64,000 nucleotides of DNA, taken from NCBI GenBank assembly GCA_028554645.1, contig JAQOOI010000080.1, forward strand, positions 1,054,001 to 1,118,000, written 5' to 3'. Position 1 is the first letter of the stretch. Every line of letters begins with the position of its first letter. This document shows positions 14,165-25,600 of this stretch, piece by piece. The notes under the pieces are model-generated. The model saw nothing but the letters and a program-made list of their open reading frames with translations. It did not search any database and had not been told where the DNA came from. The position numbers and the translations under genes were made by a program. Source of the stretch: Omphalotus guepiniiformis. Lineage: Eukaryota > Basidiomycota > Agaricomycetes > Agaricales > Omphalotaceae.

Positions 14165-14320
14165 TCGTTGGGATGTGAAGAGAGCTGAACTGGGCCTTCG
14201 ACGTGTGCGTGAAGAGCGTGTCAACTCCGCCAAACTCCGCCAGACTCCGATGATACAAGCAGTTCGTGGTAAGCGGTAAGTGTCTTTCAAAAAAGTTCAT
14301 CTCGTCTCTCCCATGGCATT
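14165..14320. promoter_or_regulatory. Shared divergent promoter, dUTPase / SQ-rich nuclear protein
   Basis: 156 bases between two divergent ATGs. It includes a short direct repeat, ACTCCGCCA, at about 14224 and 14234, with a third partial copy ACTCCGA about 10 bases on. I saw no ACGCGT box inside it. Confidence 0.55.
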
Positions 14321-15911
14321 ATGCCAGCAGATATCCCTATTACCTCTTACTTCTCTCGTGTGCCAAAGCGCAAGAAAAAGGATGCTCGCAAAAGGAAACG
14401 TACCGAGGATTCGGAAGCATCTAATGTACCTTCTAAGAAAGCCAACAAACAGGTTCCCGCTAAACCTCGAATAGAGCTCAGGGACAGAACTAGCTCAATG
14501 AATAAACTCATGGATGCTACGCCTGAAACTGTGAATGAAACTACTCCGAACGCGACTGTCAGTCCCCAGACTCCACCATACTTCATGTATGCCACTCCGA
14601 AATCTCTTATGAAGCGTTCAGCTTCTACCTCGGATCCCTCTCCTCGGAAAGAATCAAACTTTGTCGAACTGGAAAAAGATCGATCCTTGGATTCAACCAG
14701 GAAGGAAGGCGATGATCCATTCCTATCCGATGCTACAGTTCATAAGTCTTCCACCCCTCGACCTCTCATACCGAACAAAGCACTTGTTGAACCCCTCACA
14801 CCTTCCAGTCCAGTCAGATCTACTAGAAACTCAACCACCTCTTCATCTTCCCAAACGGCTGCCCAGTCATCTTCTGTATCTCATACAGCATTCGCGAAGT
14901 CAACTAGCCCCTTGCTAAACACTCCAGTGCGCTCTGGCAAAGGAAGGCATTTCGATGACGAGATTGTACCTGAGACTCCGGAAAGGCCCTCTCTGTTGTC
15001 GGAGCGCAACATGTCATACGAGAACCTTCTAGATGACCAGGTTCCAATTTCCTCTCAAGTACCCTCTTCTCAAAGTCAGGAGGTGGAAGCAAACTTGCTT
15101 CTGGAGCATGATCCACTTGATAAGGCGCAATCGCAGTCGGAGAATGTTGTCATTCCTTCCTCGCAGTCTCAGGAGGTGCCGCTTTGTGATGTATCTCTGG
15201 AGGAATATAAACGCAGGATGGATTCGCTGAAGCAGATTAGGGAGAAAGCACGTCAAAGTCTAGCAGATATTGTTCCTAGCTCTCAGTCTCAAATCGAGCA
15301 TGAGCTCGGACCACTGAGTCCGACATTCCCGTGGTCGAAACCTCTATCCACACATTCAGATATATCGCATGACTTGTGAGTTTCATTAGCTTATAGTTAC
15401 TTGATGGATTTTAACTCCAGCTATCAGAAATGGCGACCTCGTGAAACCGTGTAGCGGTACTCGAAACCAATCCCATCAAGAGTTGCAGCGCTCAGATTCC
15501 AGCGAATCATTTATCGTTCCGATAGAAGACGTGGACATCTTGAGTATGTTTGAAGATGATGATACTTTGCAGGCTATCGGCTTTGGATTGGACGACCATC
15601 AGGCTGTCGAGGTTCTGCCAGAAAATAACATGCCACTACCTGGAGCCGTATCTGTGACGGAATCAGAGTCTGGAGATGAGGGAGCTGTGCTACCTCCTAA
15701 GCAGAGTCAGACTCGTTCTCCGTCACCCCTCCAAACGCAGTCTTCCAGTTCTATCGAGGCACACGAGATTCCTGTGGACAACACGACTCCGCCCGTATTA
15801 CCGGAAACTCAGTCATGGCAGTCGGATGTGTCGGGGTATTCGCTACCTCAAGTTGCCAAGGACTTTTTCGCGATGTTGGAGGCCGGACCTGATGCTGGTG
15901 ATGACCTTTAA
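14321..15911 (+). CDS. SQ/TQ-rich, intrinsically disordered nuclear protein with PIP-like N terminus
   Basis: Two exons, 14321-15375 and 15428-15911, give 512 residues; the acceptor at ATCAG (15427) is the one that keeps frame. I do not recognise a family. Residues 3-12 (ADIPITSYFS) resemble a PCNA-interacting peptide, with Ile, Tyr and Phe at the right spacing but Asp in the usual Gln position. A basic cluster PKRKKKDARKRKR follows and should be a nuclear signal. The rest is Ser/Thr/Pro-rich with many SQ/TQ sites, including three copies of PSSQSQ near 15060, 15155 and 15275, plus ETQSW and QTQSS. An IVPETPE motif and acidic patch DILSMFEDDDT are also visible. SQ clusters are typical ATM/ATR targets. 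A replication-repair role is inference, helped by the dUTPase neighbour. Confidence 0.75.
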
Positions 15912-16144
15912 ATTGTTCATGTAATTCATGATGGGTATCTTAGTTGTTTACTTCTTTTTTGTTATATACATGTAGCTATAGTCTTAAGCTGTAATATACG
16001 TTTATTGGATACCATTTATCCTACTGTCTAGATCTCGAATTTCAACACATACAGATAAGCGAGATAAGGTATAGTATAAGAACATAAACGCGTCGTACCT
16101 CTCTTTTTTATCTGCACTTTCTGTCAAGTTTTGATATCACCCTT

Positions 16145-17596
16145 ATGTCCGGCCGTCTTCAACATAGAGTAACTAACATTCATCCTCCCCCTTCCTTCAT
16201 CACGATCGATCTGACAAAATTCGCGCTGTTCAGGTTGCGCTTATCACCGGTGCAGGATCGTACGTGAACGCAATTCAAGTCTTCGAAGACGCGATCGCTG
16301 ATCAACTTGCACATGCAGAGGTATCGGCCTGGAATCGTCTGTTCTCTTCGCACAAGAAGGAGCGAATGTGGTCCTGTCGGACATCAGTCTCGAAGGAGCA
16401 CAGAAAGGCGTGGAACTAATCGCGAAGAGGTATCCGAACGTGAAAGCCATCGCTATCAAGTGCGATGTTGGCAAAGAAGAAGATATCAAGGGTGCTGTAG
16501 AGACCGCTGTCAAAGAGTTTGGGAGACTAGACGTCATGGTAAAGCCTTGCCTTGCTAGGAAGGATATATTCGTACTCATGGACTTATGATCGTCTTGCGC
16601 AACTCTAGTTTAACAATGCTGGTGAGTCTCCTCAACTCTGATTACTTTCGATGTGTGTCGATGATGGAGAAATGCTGGGATCATGCACCCTCAGGACGAC
16701 AACGCTCTCAATACCGAGGAGCGCATCTGGGATCTGACTATGCAGATCAACTTGAAGGGCGTTTGGTGGGGATGTAAATATGCCATTACAGCTATGCGCC
16801 AGAACCCAACCGACGAGTCCAAGGGACTTCATACCGGCGGAAGTATCATCAACACTGCTAGCTTCGTCGCGCTCAGGGGTGCCGCTACTCCTCAGCTCGC
16901 ATGTGAGTGTTTTCGTAGTTTTAACTAAAGTATGGTCTAATTCCCTCTCAGATACTGCTTCAAAGGTAACGAGGAATCTTTCCATCTCCTCGTCCATTGC
17001 CCGTCGTTGAACGTGAGTTTTAGGGCGGTGTACTTGCAATGACTCGTGAACTCGCGATGGTACATGCCAAGGAAGGCATTCGTCTCAATTCTCTCTGCCC
17101 GTACGTAAATATACATACATCTGAAACACGTTCCACACTCTGACGAGCTGCGCAGAGGTCCACTAAATACCCGTTAGTGTCTCCATACACCCAATAAAGG
17201 ATGAAACGCAACCAAAACTCTTCTGGGACTTTAGCTCTCCTAATGGACTTCCTCAACACTGATGAAAAGCGCCAGCGCCGAATGGTTCATCTGCCGATGG
17301 GCAGGTTCGGTGAAGCAATCGAGCAAGCTAAGGCAGCACTCTTTTGTGAGTGACCCGTGTATTATATAGAAATATCGTACTGATTAACCTGTGGTGACAT
17401 AGTGGCGAGTGACGACAGCAGCTACATGACTGTGCGTTTTTGTCTCTTCATCGCCGCTGTTATTTCGATTGCATCCATGCTAATTAACGACATGTAGGGA
17501 ACCGACTTCACAGTAGACGGCGGTCTGTCCGCAGCATATGTTACTGCAATTGGAGAGCCAGTACTTCCACCTCCCAAAAGCCTGGCTCACCAGTGA
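16145..17596 (+). CDS. Classical short-chain dehydrogenase/reductase (SDR)
   Basis: NAD(P)-dependent oxidoreductase. Exon 1 encodes MSGRLQHR; the next gives VALITGAGS joined to GIGLES, the TGxxxGIG cofactor motif. LSD at the end of strand 2 (NVVLSDIS) suggests NAD(H) preference. Further on: KCDVGKEEDI, the FNNAG-type motif across a junction near 16610, MQINLKGVWWGCKYAI, and the catalytic NTASF...YTASK set. The Tyr/Lys segment YTASK lies on a 14-base exon at 16952-16965, between CTCTCAG and GTAACG. Then GGVLAMTRELAMVHAKEGIR, GPLNTP and the C-terminal MTGTDFTVDGGLSAAYVT. About nine exons and roughly 280 residues, normal for the family. The substrate cannot be inferred. The next gene is convergent. 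Confidence 0.92.
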
Positions 17597-17797
17597 GGGA
17601 TGTCTGAGTTCGCGAGGCCAGATTAGAAAGACTGATGCAAGCAACAGTTATAAGCAAAACCTAACATTCAAGACTAGATTATTCATTCGTGCAGTCAATA
17701 AAAACACAATTGATAGTGAAGTAAATTACTGTACAAAAGTCGCAAAGCGACATTACAAGCTTAAGTCGAAAAAAGGATACCTGAAACCGTATTTCCT

Positions 17798-18595
17798 TCA
17801 AGCCTGTTTGGCTCGGCGTTTGTCACCCTCTGCTTTCTTGATACGAGCAATCTCTGTTCCAATCTTGTTGTTAATGCGCTTATGCATTTCCGGACGATAC
17901 CCGAGAGCAAAAAGCAGCTCCAAGTGAACGAAAAACGGTGCAAGAACGATGGCTAGAGGTGGACTTCAGTATATCACAATGTATAAGCCTGAGAGACTGA
18001 CCTCCAATGAGGTTATCTAAAAGGGCAGGGGCGCGTTTCTCAGCTACACCATGTCCGATGAATTGCGCACTCCAGCAGATGACTTGCACGATACTTCCGA
18101 CGACGACATGATCTGGTCGTTTAGCGAACGCGGTTGCAGTCAGGAGGCACAGAGTCATCTGGGGCAAGTATAAAGCCTAGAAGACCGTCAGAGCGCACTC
18201 GAGAGTGACTTGGAATGTACCCACAGCAGCTATAGGTTCAAGCATGAAATAGTAACTCATGTACGATGCAGCGACAAGAGCCGCGATATTGAGGTCAAAT
18301 TCAAGATATTCATTGAAGACGTAATGAATGTCCGGAAGGAAGGAGAGTTGAGGAAGATCGCTGCTTAGAACAAGAGCCGACCTAGAGGCAATGTCAATTG
18401 TTGGCAATCCCCAACGTAGCAAACGCACCGACCAGAAGATGAGAGGCACGCAGAGTATGTGTATGAGTACATTGATTCTATTGCTATGATATGCGCCATA
18501 GAAAGTTAGCTACGGAAGATTCAAAGGTCAGAAAGAGTAAATGGAAGATAGAAGGTACAAACCTGAGTGTCGACGTCGAAGAGAGAGGAAGGCAT
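17798..18595 (-). CDS. MPO1: Mpo1-like 2-hydroxy fatty acid dioxygenase (DUF962)
   Basis: ER membrane enzyme; yeast Mpo1 is an Fe(II)-dependent dioxygenase in fatty-acid alpha-oxidation that handles 2-hydroxy palmitate from phytosphingosine. The start [11 protein letters not shown] is followed across an intron by [20 protein letters not shown] and [11 protein letters not shown], the family's GAYH..N..IH signature. Later come hydrophobic segments, [20 protein letters not shown], then [20 protein letters not shown] and the last exon's [20 protein letters not shown]. The invariant His residues in GAYH, IH, GHG and VHLE are all present, consistent with metal binding. The C terminus is Lys/Arg-rich ([13 protein letters not shown]), which could serve ER retention. 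About four exons. It is divergent from SEC22, 183 bases away. Confidence 0.9.
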
Positions 18596-18778
18596 TGTAC
18601 TTGGGAAGGAATTATTGAGTATGAACGGAATATATATTGTAGGGTGAAGAGAGACCGGTAATCTAGCACATGATTATTAATATTTGGTCAGGGACCAGAA
18701 CAATCGAGTTCCAGCTCAACTTGGTTCACGTGGCGAGAATTCCGCTTCAAAGCTGGACACCTCATCCAATGGTCCGCT

Positions 18779-19628
18779 CTACCATTATCGTTAGGGCGAA
18801 TGATGCTCTTCCCCTCGCCGCCAGTGTAGACGACGAACAGGTCTGCGTGTTCTTCCTTGTTCCAATTAACCTTCTCACCTGAACAGACAGAGCATGCTCT
18901 CCAAGAGCACAAACAACAGGCAAAGCTCATCTTTCGTCGAATTACACCAAATTCCGAACCCCGGTGCTCTATAGAAAGCGGACAATACACGTTACAGTGC
19001 GTAGGACCTCACGACTCCCTCTATATCTCGCGTTAAACGTGTTTCTAGTTACCTAATTGCAGATAATGTTGTCTTTCTTACCATTTCTGACAAGTCGTAC
19101 CCGAGGAAACTCGCCTTCTCGTATCTCGATGAACTTTCAAAAGAGTTTGCTACGACCTACGGACCAAAAGTAGAGACAGTGCGCAAGCCCTATGCCTTTG
19201 TCGGTTTCGGTACGTCTGTTCCACTTCCCAGGACGTTCACAGCTGTATATGTTCATCATAGATACTTTCATGTCAAAGACTGCACGACTTTACCAAGATA
19301 CACGGACGGCGAGCGCGGCAAGCGGTTCTGGTCTTGATAAGTTGAATGACGAGCTACAAGACGTCACGAGAATCATGACCAAAAACATGGAAGAGTTATT
19401 ATGGAGAGGAGACTCATTAGACCGTTCGTCATCATCTCAGCTGATTGTGGTCCACCCATTGATTTCTTTCCAGGGATGTCACATCTGTCCACGTCTCTGA
19501 GGTCTGAGTCTGAAAAGTATCGCAAGGCCGCAAGAAATATCAATTTGCAGGCTATGCTGCGACAGTACGCGCCGTTAGGAGCAATTGTGCTCTTTATTAT
19601 AATCTTTTTGTACTGGAGATTTTGGTGA
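18779..19628 (+). CDS. SEC22: Vesicle-trafficking R-SNARE Sec22
   Basis: R-SNARE for transport between ER and Golgi. The N-terminal longin domain begins MVRSTIIVRANDALPLAASV and continues EHKQQAKLIFRRI, LTISDKSYPRKLAFSYLDEL and FATTYGPKVETVRKPYAFVG. The SNARE motif is LNDELQDVTRIMTKNMEELL followed by WRGDSLDR, with the zero-layer Arg in place. After an exon with MSHLSTSLRSESEKYRKAAR comes the tail anchor YAPLGAIVLFIIIFLYWRFW at the very C terminus. Introns sit near 18845-18880, 19005-19060, 19210-19260 and 19425-19475. Length of about 215 residues is normal. The promoter is shared with the Mpo1-like gene. Confidence 0.93.
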
Positions 19629-19835
19629 TGCGTTGAGCTTGGCTTGGACTGGATATTCATGTAGATTAGCCCTTTCTATTCATTCACTGATTTGCCGGAA
19701 TTCCGCAGTGAGATAAGCATTAAAAGTGGTTGCAATCTTATCTTTCTAAGGGTATATTGCGACAATGAGTCGCGTTGCTTCTCATGGATCCCAGGGCACG
19801 AGGCAACTGTCACTTCAGCTCCTTTCCTTCCTTCC

Positions 19836-22425
19836 ATGTATCGGGCACCTTCACCGTTTTCTGGCCCACCGTATTCTGGTCCACCGTACAATTCCCCAGA
19901 AACACACTACAATACGCCATATGGGCCTCCCCAGTCTCCGGGAGGTGGTCCAGCAATAACTCCAGGTTCAATCACATACACCACATCCACGGGACAAGAT
20001 GGCCAGATGATTTATCACCCCTTCAAGTGAGTTCATGCTCAACGGAGGCAAATTTCAGTCGATCGCGACGCTAAAGCTTGATCGTCACCATCATAGGGCT
20101 GTCCCAGCTAGGTATGTGATAGAAGAATTTAAGATGCATTTACTCGCTGATTATTGCGATCGATAGCTATCAGACACCGACAGGTTTTCATCCTCAGTTT
20201 TTCGGCCGTGCAATTCTGATATTGACATTTGCGATCCAGGTGTCATCTCTGGCATTCAATGGGTACCAGCTGAAGCTACTCAAGTCCTGCCTCAAGGAGC
20301 ACAGCCAGCGAGCACTGTTGGTGTTGGAAAAAGATCTGTGATTTGAAGAAGCGCTGACTGGTCATGAATTAGGACTTTGCTGAAGCTTGGAATCGAGGCA
20401 ACCTCAGCAGGGAAGATCAGAAAGCTCTCAAGGAATGGTGAGCTATCTGATTCTCTTCTCGTAACACTGAGCTCGTTATTGATTTATTCAATTGATCGCC
20501 CGACAATCCATACATGTCCCATCCCCGTTCTGATGTCCGCACGGGCGGAATGTGTTTGAGACAACCAGGCAACGTACTGAAGAAAAGCGGAGAAGGAGAG
20601 AAGAGAAGGAATCTACGAAAATGCTTCGAGAGAAAGATCGGATGTCTCAAGCCCGATATGAAGATGCTGACCTTCGTCTTGCTCGCGAACGAGATGCTGT
20701 TACTCGCGAGCGCCGAAAAAGCTTTAGCCAGAGCGGAGGAGTCGGGTTCCCTCCTTCAGGTTCCCCAAATGGATTTCCAGCTTACGCCGGGTCTGACCGC
20801 TCGGGATATGGTGCCGGCGCTGGTGGACCAGGTGGGCCAATGTACCCTCCGCCCAGTCCCAGAGGTGGAGGTTATACGCGGGAACGCAAATATAGCAACG
20901 GAGGAGGATTGGCTGAACAATTTGCTGACCTCGGTATCGACAATGAAGCGGAACGGGTTCCTCCTGGGGGACTGGCTCGTCCACGTAAGTATAGCACGCA
21001 TGAAAACGTCGCCGCCGAACGTGCACGAAGAATGAGCGGTAACTTTGGCGCCGAACGTCCGAGTAGCATGTACTCTAGTGGACCGGCAGCTGGGACATAC
21101 GGTGCTCCAAGGGCATATTCGGCAACTGGTGGTACAAACACCTACCCCTCGACATCTCCATATATGAACCCTTCGCCCGGGCTCAGATCCGTAGAGCCGG
21201 GATACGTATCTCCTCACGCCCCGAGACCTACCTCTCCATACGCGAACCCGAATTATCCTCCCTCTCCGAACCAGGATCCTTATGCGCGGGCGGCTTCCCC
21301 GTATGCTCGTGCCGCCTCCCCATACGCGCGGGCAGCTTCACCTTATCAACGTGCCGCCTCTCCTTTCGGCCAGGGTGTGGGGCCAGGCGATGTCTATCCA
21401 CCTGGTCACATCATGGAAGGCAGACCTATTAATGCAGGTGGAGGCGCTCGTTCCCGTGCGACGACTCCCCTTCCAGGTGCAATGGGGCAAGGGGTCGGAT
21501 TCCCCACTGCAAGTGCTTTCCCTCAACCTAATATTCCTCACCAAATGGGACATGTTGCTCCTCCGAACTCGTTAGCTGCTCCAGAATGTTTCTCGCGTCC
21601 TATCAATGCGGCGCATCCCTACACCCCTTTTGAGACTATGAAGATACAGGACATGGACATGTTTCTGGAGATGACTCCAAGAATGCCGGTTGTTCTTCAA
21701 CCGCATGACATATACCCTGAAGATTGGACTCGCCTCATGGAGGATATGTTCACATTCAGCCTTTGATTTATTTTTGTGAACGTCTTTTGTAATAGGATAT
21801 TGTGTTGGCCTGGTCTGGACGTCTACCAGTACCGTCTGTGCCTGTCAATGGCAAGCCGCCTAAACGGGCTGCTCTTACGGCTAAGCTCATTGAACTTTGG
21901 AATCATTCGTTCTTTGAGCGAAGAGGTATCGAACTCGTGCTGTACAAGGGGCGGGAGCGTCGCTCTGGGGCCCTTTATGGCGCAATTGATCTACCGCTCC
22001 CCGCTTATGACGACTCGACCGATTCCGTCTCTTCGTCTTCATCCTCTTCAGATGACGATGACGACTTACCGTACGGTGGTACCCCGTATGGAGTCTACGG
22101 CCGCAACCAAGGCGGTACGTCCGACGTAATGGAAGCACGACAGAGACGTAAGGCTGAGAAGAAAAGGCGACGTAAAGAGAAGAAGGCGAAGCGCAGGGCC
22201 AAAGCCAGGGAAAAGCGGTATGCTTTGTATCTCACTTGTTTACCTCAAGGAGGATTTGGCGGCACAGGAGCCCCGCCTTATGGCGGGCCTGTAGGTATGG
22301 GCGGAATGCCTGGTGGGCTTGCTGGATCACATTACAGCACCACTCCAATTGGCCCTGGGTATCGCAGTATTTCTCCTGTACCTGGTACTGGTTATAATCC
22401 CTCTGCTACCGGAGGTTGGGCGTAA
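19836..22425 (+). CDS. Large Pro/Gly/Ser-rich protein with YARAASP repeats and a charged coiled-coil segment; function unknown
   Basis: I do not recognise the family. The N terminus MYRAPSPFSGPPYSGPPYNS is disordered. Short exons then give YQTPTGVISGIQWVPAEATQ and DFAEAWNRGNLSREDQKALK, and a highly charged stretch RQRTEEKRRRREEKESTK. A long low-complexity exon (about 20560-21747) contains four tandem YARAASP-type units. After 21740 comes a better ordered part: HDIYPEDWTRLMEDI, LAWSGRLPVPSVPVNGKPP and LTAKLIELWNHSFFERRGIE. The end has a Ser/Asp run, a KAEKKRRRKEKKAKRRAKAR block and a Gly-rich tail. Junctions at 20030-20300 follow clear GT..AG introns. The junction at 21741-21800 has no canonical GT..AG solution that keeps frame. 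Localisation is unclear; the ordered segment may be a conserved domain. Confidence 0.65.
21278..21361 (+). repeat. Coding tandem repeat, 21-base unit, four copies
   Basis: Four consecutive 21-base units encode PYARAAS, PYARAAS, PYARAAS and PYQRAAS, followed by a PFGQG degenerate unit. The DNA copies differ at several third positions, so the array is not brand new. Number of units may vary between strains. Confidence 0.85.
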
Positions 22426-22606
22426 CAGAGGGTAGGACATTTCCCGTGCCTGCATAATGTAGTAACAATCATCATACCAGTGAATTTTGCAAACATGTAC
22501 ATAGTAAGTAGAATGAAGGCTATCGTGTACGTATATATATATAATATACAAGGCGAACGAGCAGATCAAGTTGTGTGTTCTATCCAAAAAATGGAGATGT
22601 ACATCA

Positions 22607-25600
22607 CTACCAGCCTCTGCCTCTGCCTCTAGAAGGTTGATTGAATGAACCACCACCACCACGTCCTCGTCCATTGTATCCTCCGTATCCTGAATTATTG
22701 AAACCGTTGTTGGACCCGTAACCACCGTAGCCTGCTCCCCCGTGATCCTGTCCACCATAGCCACCTCTGCTACTATTATATCCACCATAACCTCCTCCTC
22801 CGCCATAAGCGCCAGCACCACCGTACCCTCCGGCATTAGCATTGTCATAGCTCCCATAACCTCCGTAACCTCCTGTTCCACCTCCACCACCATAACCACC
22901 GTAGTGATTATTAGGAGGCCCGCCTCTCCCGTTGGGTGGTCCTCCATTTCCATATCCACCGTAATTATGAGCGCTTGAGGGCGGTACTCGTCCACGTCCT
23001 CCGCCACTTCCGCCACGACTACCATAAGTGTTCTGGCTCTGATTAGAACCACGGGATTGATATGAGAAATCTGGTCGATGTGAGTAACTCCGGTCATTGT
23101 TATATCCGTACACCTGCTGAGCACCATAGCCATTGGATGGACGGGAGTGGAATGGATCATCTCTAGACCGGTCACCGTTGTTATTCCATTGTCCGCGACC
23201 TCCGCCACGACCGCGACCACGACCACCGTGCCGAGCAGTTTCTAGATCATGCGCGGAGAGCGCGCGAGGCGGCCTTTTCACCCCAGGCAATAAGGCTGAG
23301 TGGTGAGGTACAAGTTGTTTAGGGAAGAAGTAGAGCACTGAAAGCGATCTATCATTCTTAATATCTGGCAAGTTCTGCTCTGCAAGAGGACAGAGATAAG
23401 TAGATCCCGGAAGGCAATCTGGACTGGGTAAGACGCTTCCACCAATTCCCTTGCCGAGTTTAATGTCAATCTGCAACGGCTGTAAAGAGTAAAACTCAAT
23501 GGAATATAACTTCAGAAAAGGAAGAGAAACCAACGGCTCCTTGAACTTCCGTTTCCCGTACAATTGCTCGTAAAATGGATGTATTGGATGCTCGTCCGCT
23601 GCGAATATGACGTTGTCCCCCCAAGTATTCCTTCGAATTTCTTCAGGACTAAGTTTTTCATACGGACCTTTCATCGCGTCTAGAAGCCGCGCAGGATCGA
23701 TGAAGGGTAGTAGAGCGACTCCCTGCCATGCCATCTTCTTCCCGTTCATGTCGATCTCAAATGTCGATGGATAGAAGTCAATGATAGGGGAATCTTCATC
23801 AGTCATGAGGCTGTGGAAAACTTCTGGTATATGTTTGCGACTGCGATGTTCGTCCGTTGAGTCAGATTGTGTGCGAGAAACTAGTCAATCCTACCTAGCT
23901 GCCGGAAACACGCCCATGAGCTGTTCAAAAGGTTTGAAGGGCTGGCCCAAATCGAATTTGATTTCCATCTTGCCTACGTCTTCGAAATCAGCAGCGAAGG
24001 GGGCGAAATGGTACGGATAGTACCACTGCCAGGATGGTGTCTGGATCCGCGAATAGCCAGTTAGAAGTCACTAGCGATGAACAAAAACATACTCACTCCT
24101 TGATAATAGTAACACAATACCCACGCCATACCTTCGATGTAACTTTGAGTTATCCTATTAAATGATTCAGCATGAAGAAGGAACCCCAAAGACCGGAAAA
24201 CGCACCGCTTTCTGAACTCCAAGTCATTAGGCTCTACTCCGAACTTTTGACGATAATAGCGGTCCCTGTATCCCGATTCCCATAGTCTGTAATAGGAGAA
24301 ATCCTTTGAATACATGTTCCGCGGCCTCTCACAATGATGGGCACCTACTTGACATGGTCTGCTTGAATGACGGTTCCGTCTGCATTCACTTTATACGCCA
24401 ACGATCCGTCAGCTGGAGGTTCATCGTCATCTTCAGCTGCGGTAGTGTCTGCTTCTTCCTCTGCCCCTGGTCCTTCTTCAAATGGCCGCTTTGTACCAGC
24501 AGCACTCCTTTCATCGTCGTCAAACGCGCTGGCACTGGCTATCTCCGTGTCTGCGGTTGTGACATTCTCGACTGTAATCATATCATCCGAAGCAGTAGAG
24601 ACATTTGTTGTACTCGCAACTGCCTCATAGACTACGGACCGACTGCCAAAGCCAGGTACATCATCAGGATCAACCGCATCGACATTCATCGTGGTTGTAT
24701 CGGTCGCGATGTCAGGCGGTGCGAAATCGGGTTCAGCTGAAGCCTCTGGCTTCGATGGCAATGACAGCTCAGGTTTACTATTCACCTTACTGTCGTTGGG
24801 TTTCACAGGGACAAGTCCTGCCAGTTCGGCCTTGAGCACCTCTGCCGCGCTCATATTAGCCATACGAATGGCACGCCGATTCGCAACAACATCATGATTG
24901 GATCCCGCGAGTGCCTGAGCAGCAGCTGGAACGTTTTGTTTAGACTCCACACTGGGTTTAGCACCGAGACCAATAGAGTCCGCGTTCGCGGCAAAATTGT
25001 AAGATGGCCGTTGTGGTAGGGATGGATGGGCAGAATTCGAAGTGATACTATCGTTCAAACTAGAAGTAGACACAGTTAAAGCAATTGAAGAGGATGGCCC
25101 AGCGGCGAAGCCACTTTTACTGGCTTCCTTCTCCAACTTTCGACGTTTGGCATTTGCCTCTTGACGTTCTTCGACTATAATAACCAGGGTTTAGATTAAT
25201 TCTCACACCAGGACAAATATTAAATAGAAGCAGAAGGGGAAGGAGCTGGGGCTCAATGGCAAATATAGCGTCACGACACAAACCTTCGCGTCGTCGTCGA
25301 AATATCTCATCCTCTCTCTGGGCAAGACCTTCAAGTATGACTTGCACTCTAGGTAGCTCAAGTTGGCCATGATTCGTAAGATAACCACCCATCCGTGGAA
25401 GTTCTGTTTTCCATATCCTTAGAAGGGTATCAATTGCGCCTTCCCGAATCTCAAGAGACGGAAGATGGGGAAGGAAATCATTGCCGACAAAGAAGATGAG
25501 AAGCACCCAGTCATCAATCGCTTGCTCGAAGTTAAACGGAAATGGTGCATGAGGAACATCCAGTTCGACTTCCAAATATTCTCGCAGAATAGCGACATCT

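Noticed and set aside
14165..14290. N-terminal extension of dUTPase as a mitochondrial form
   Set aside because: The frame stays open upstream and is Arg-rich, but it has no ATG, only a TTG, so an alternative start is not supported.
22327..23226. 299-codon minus-strand frame rich in Val/Met/Glu
   Set aside because: It is an off-frame reading of the repetitive Rat1 RGG tail; periodic codons keep other frames open.
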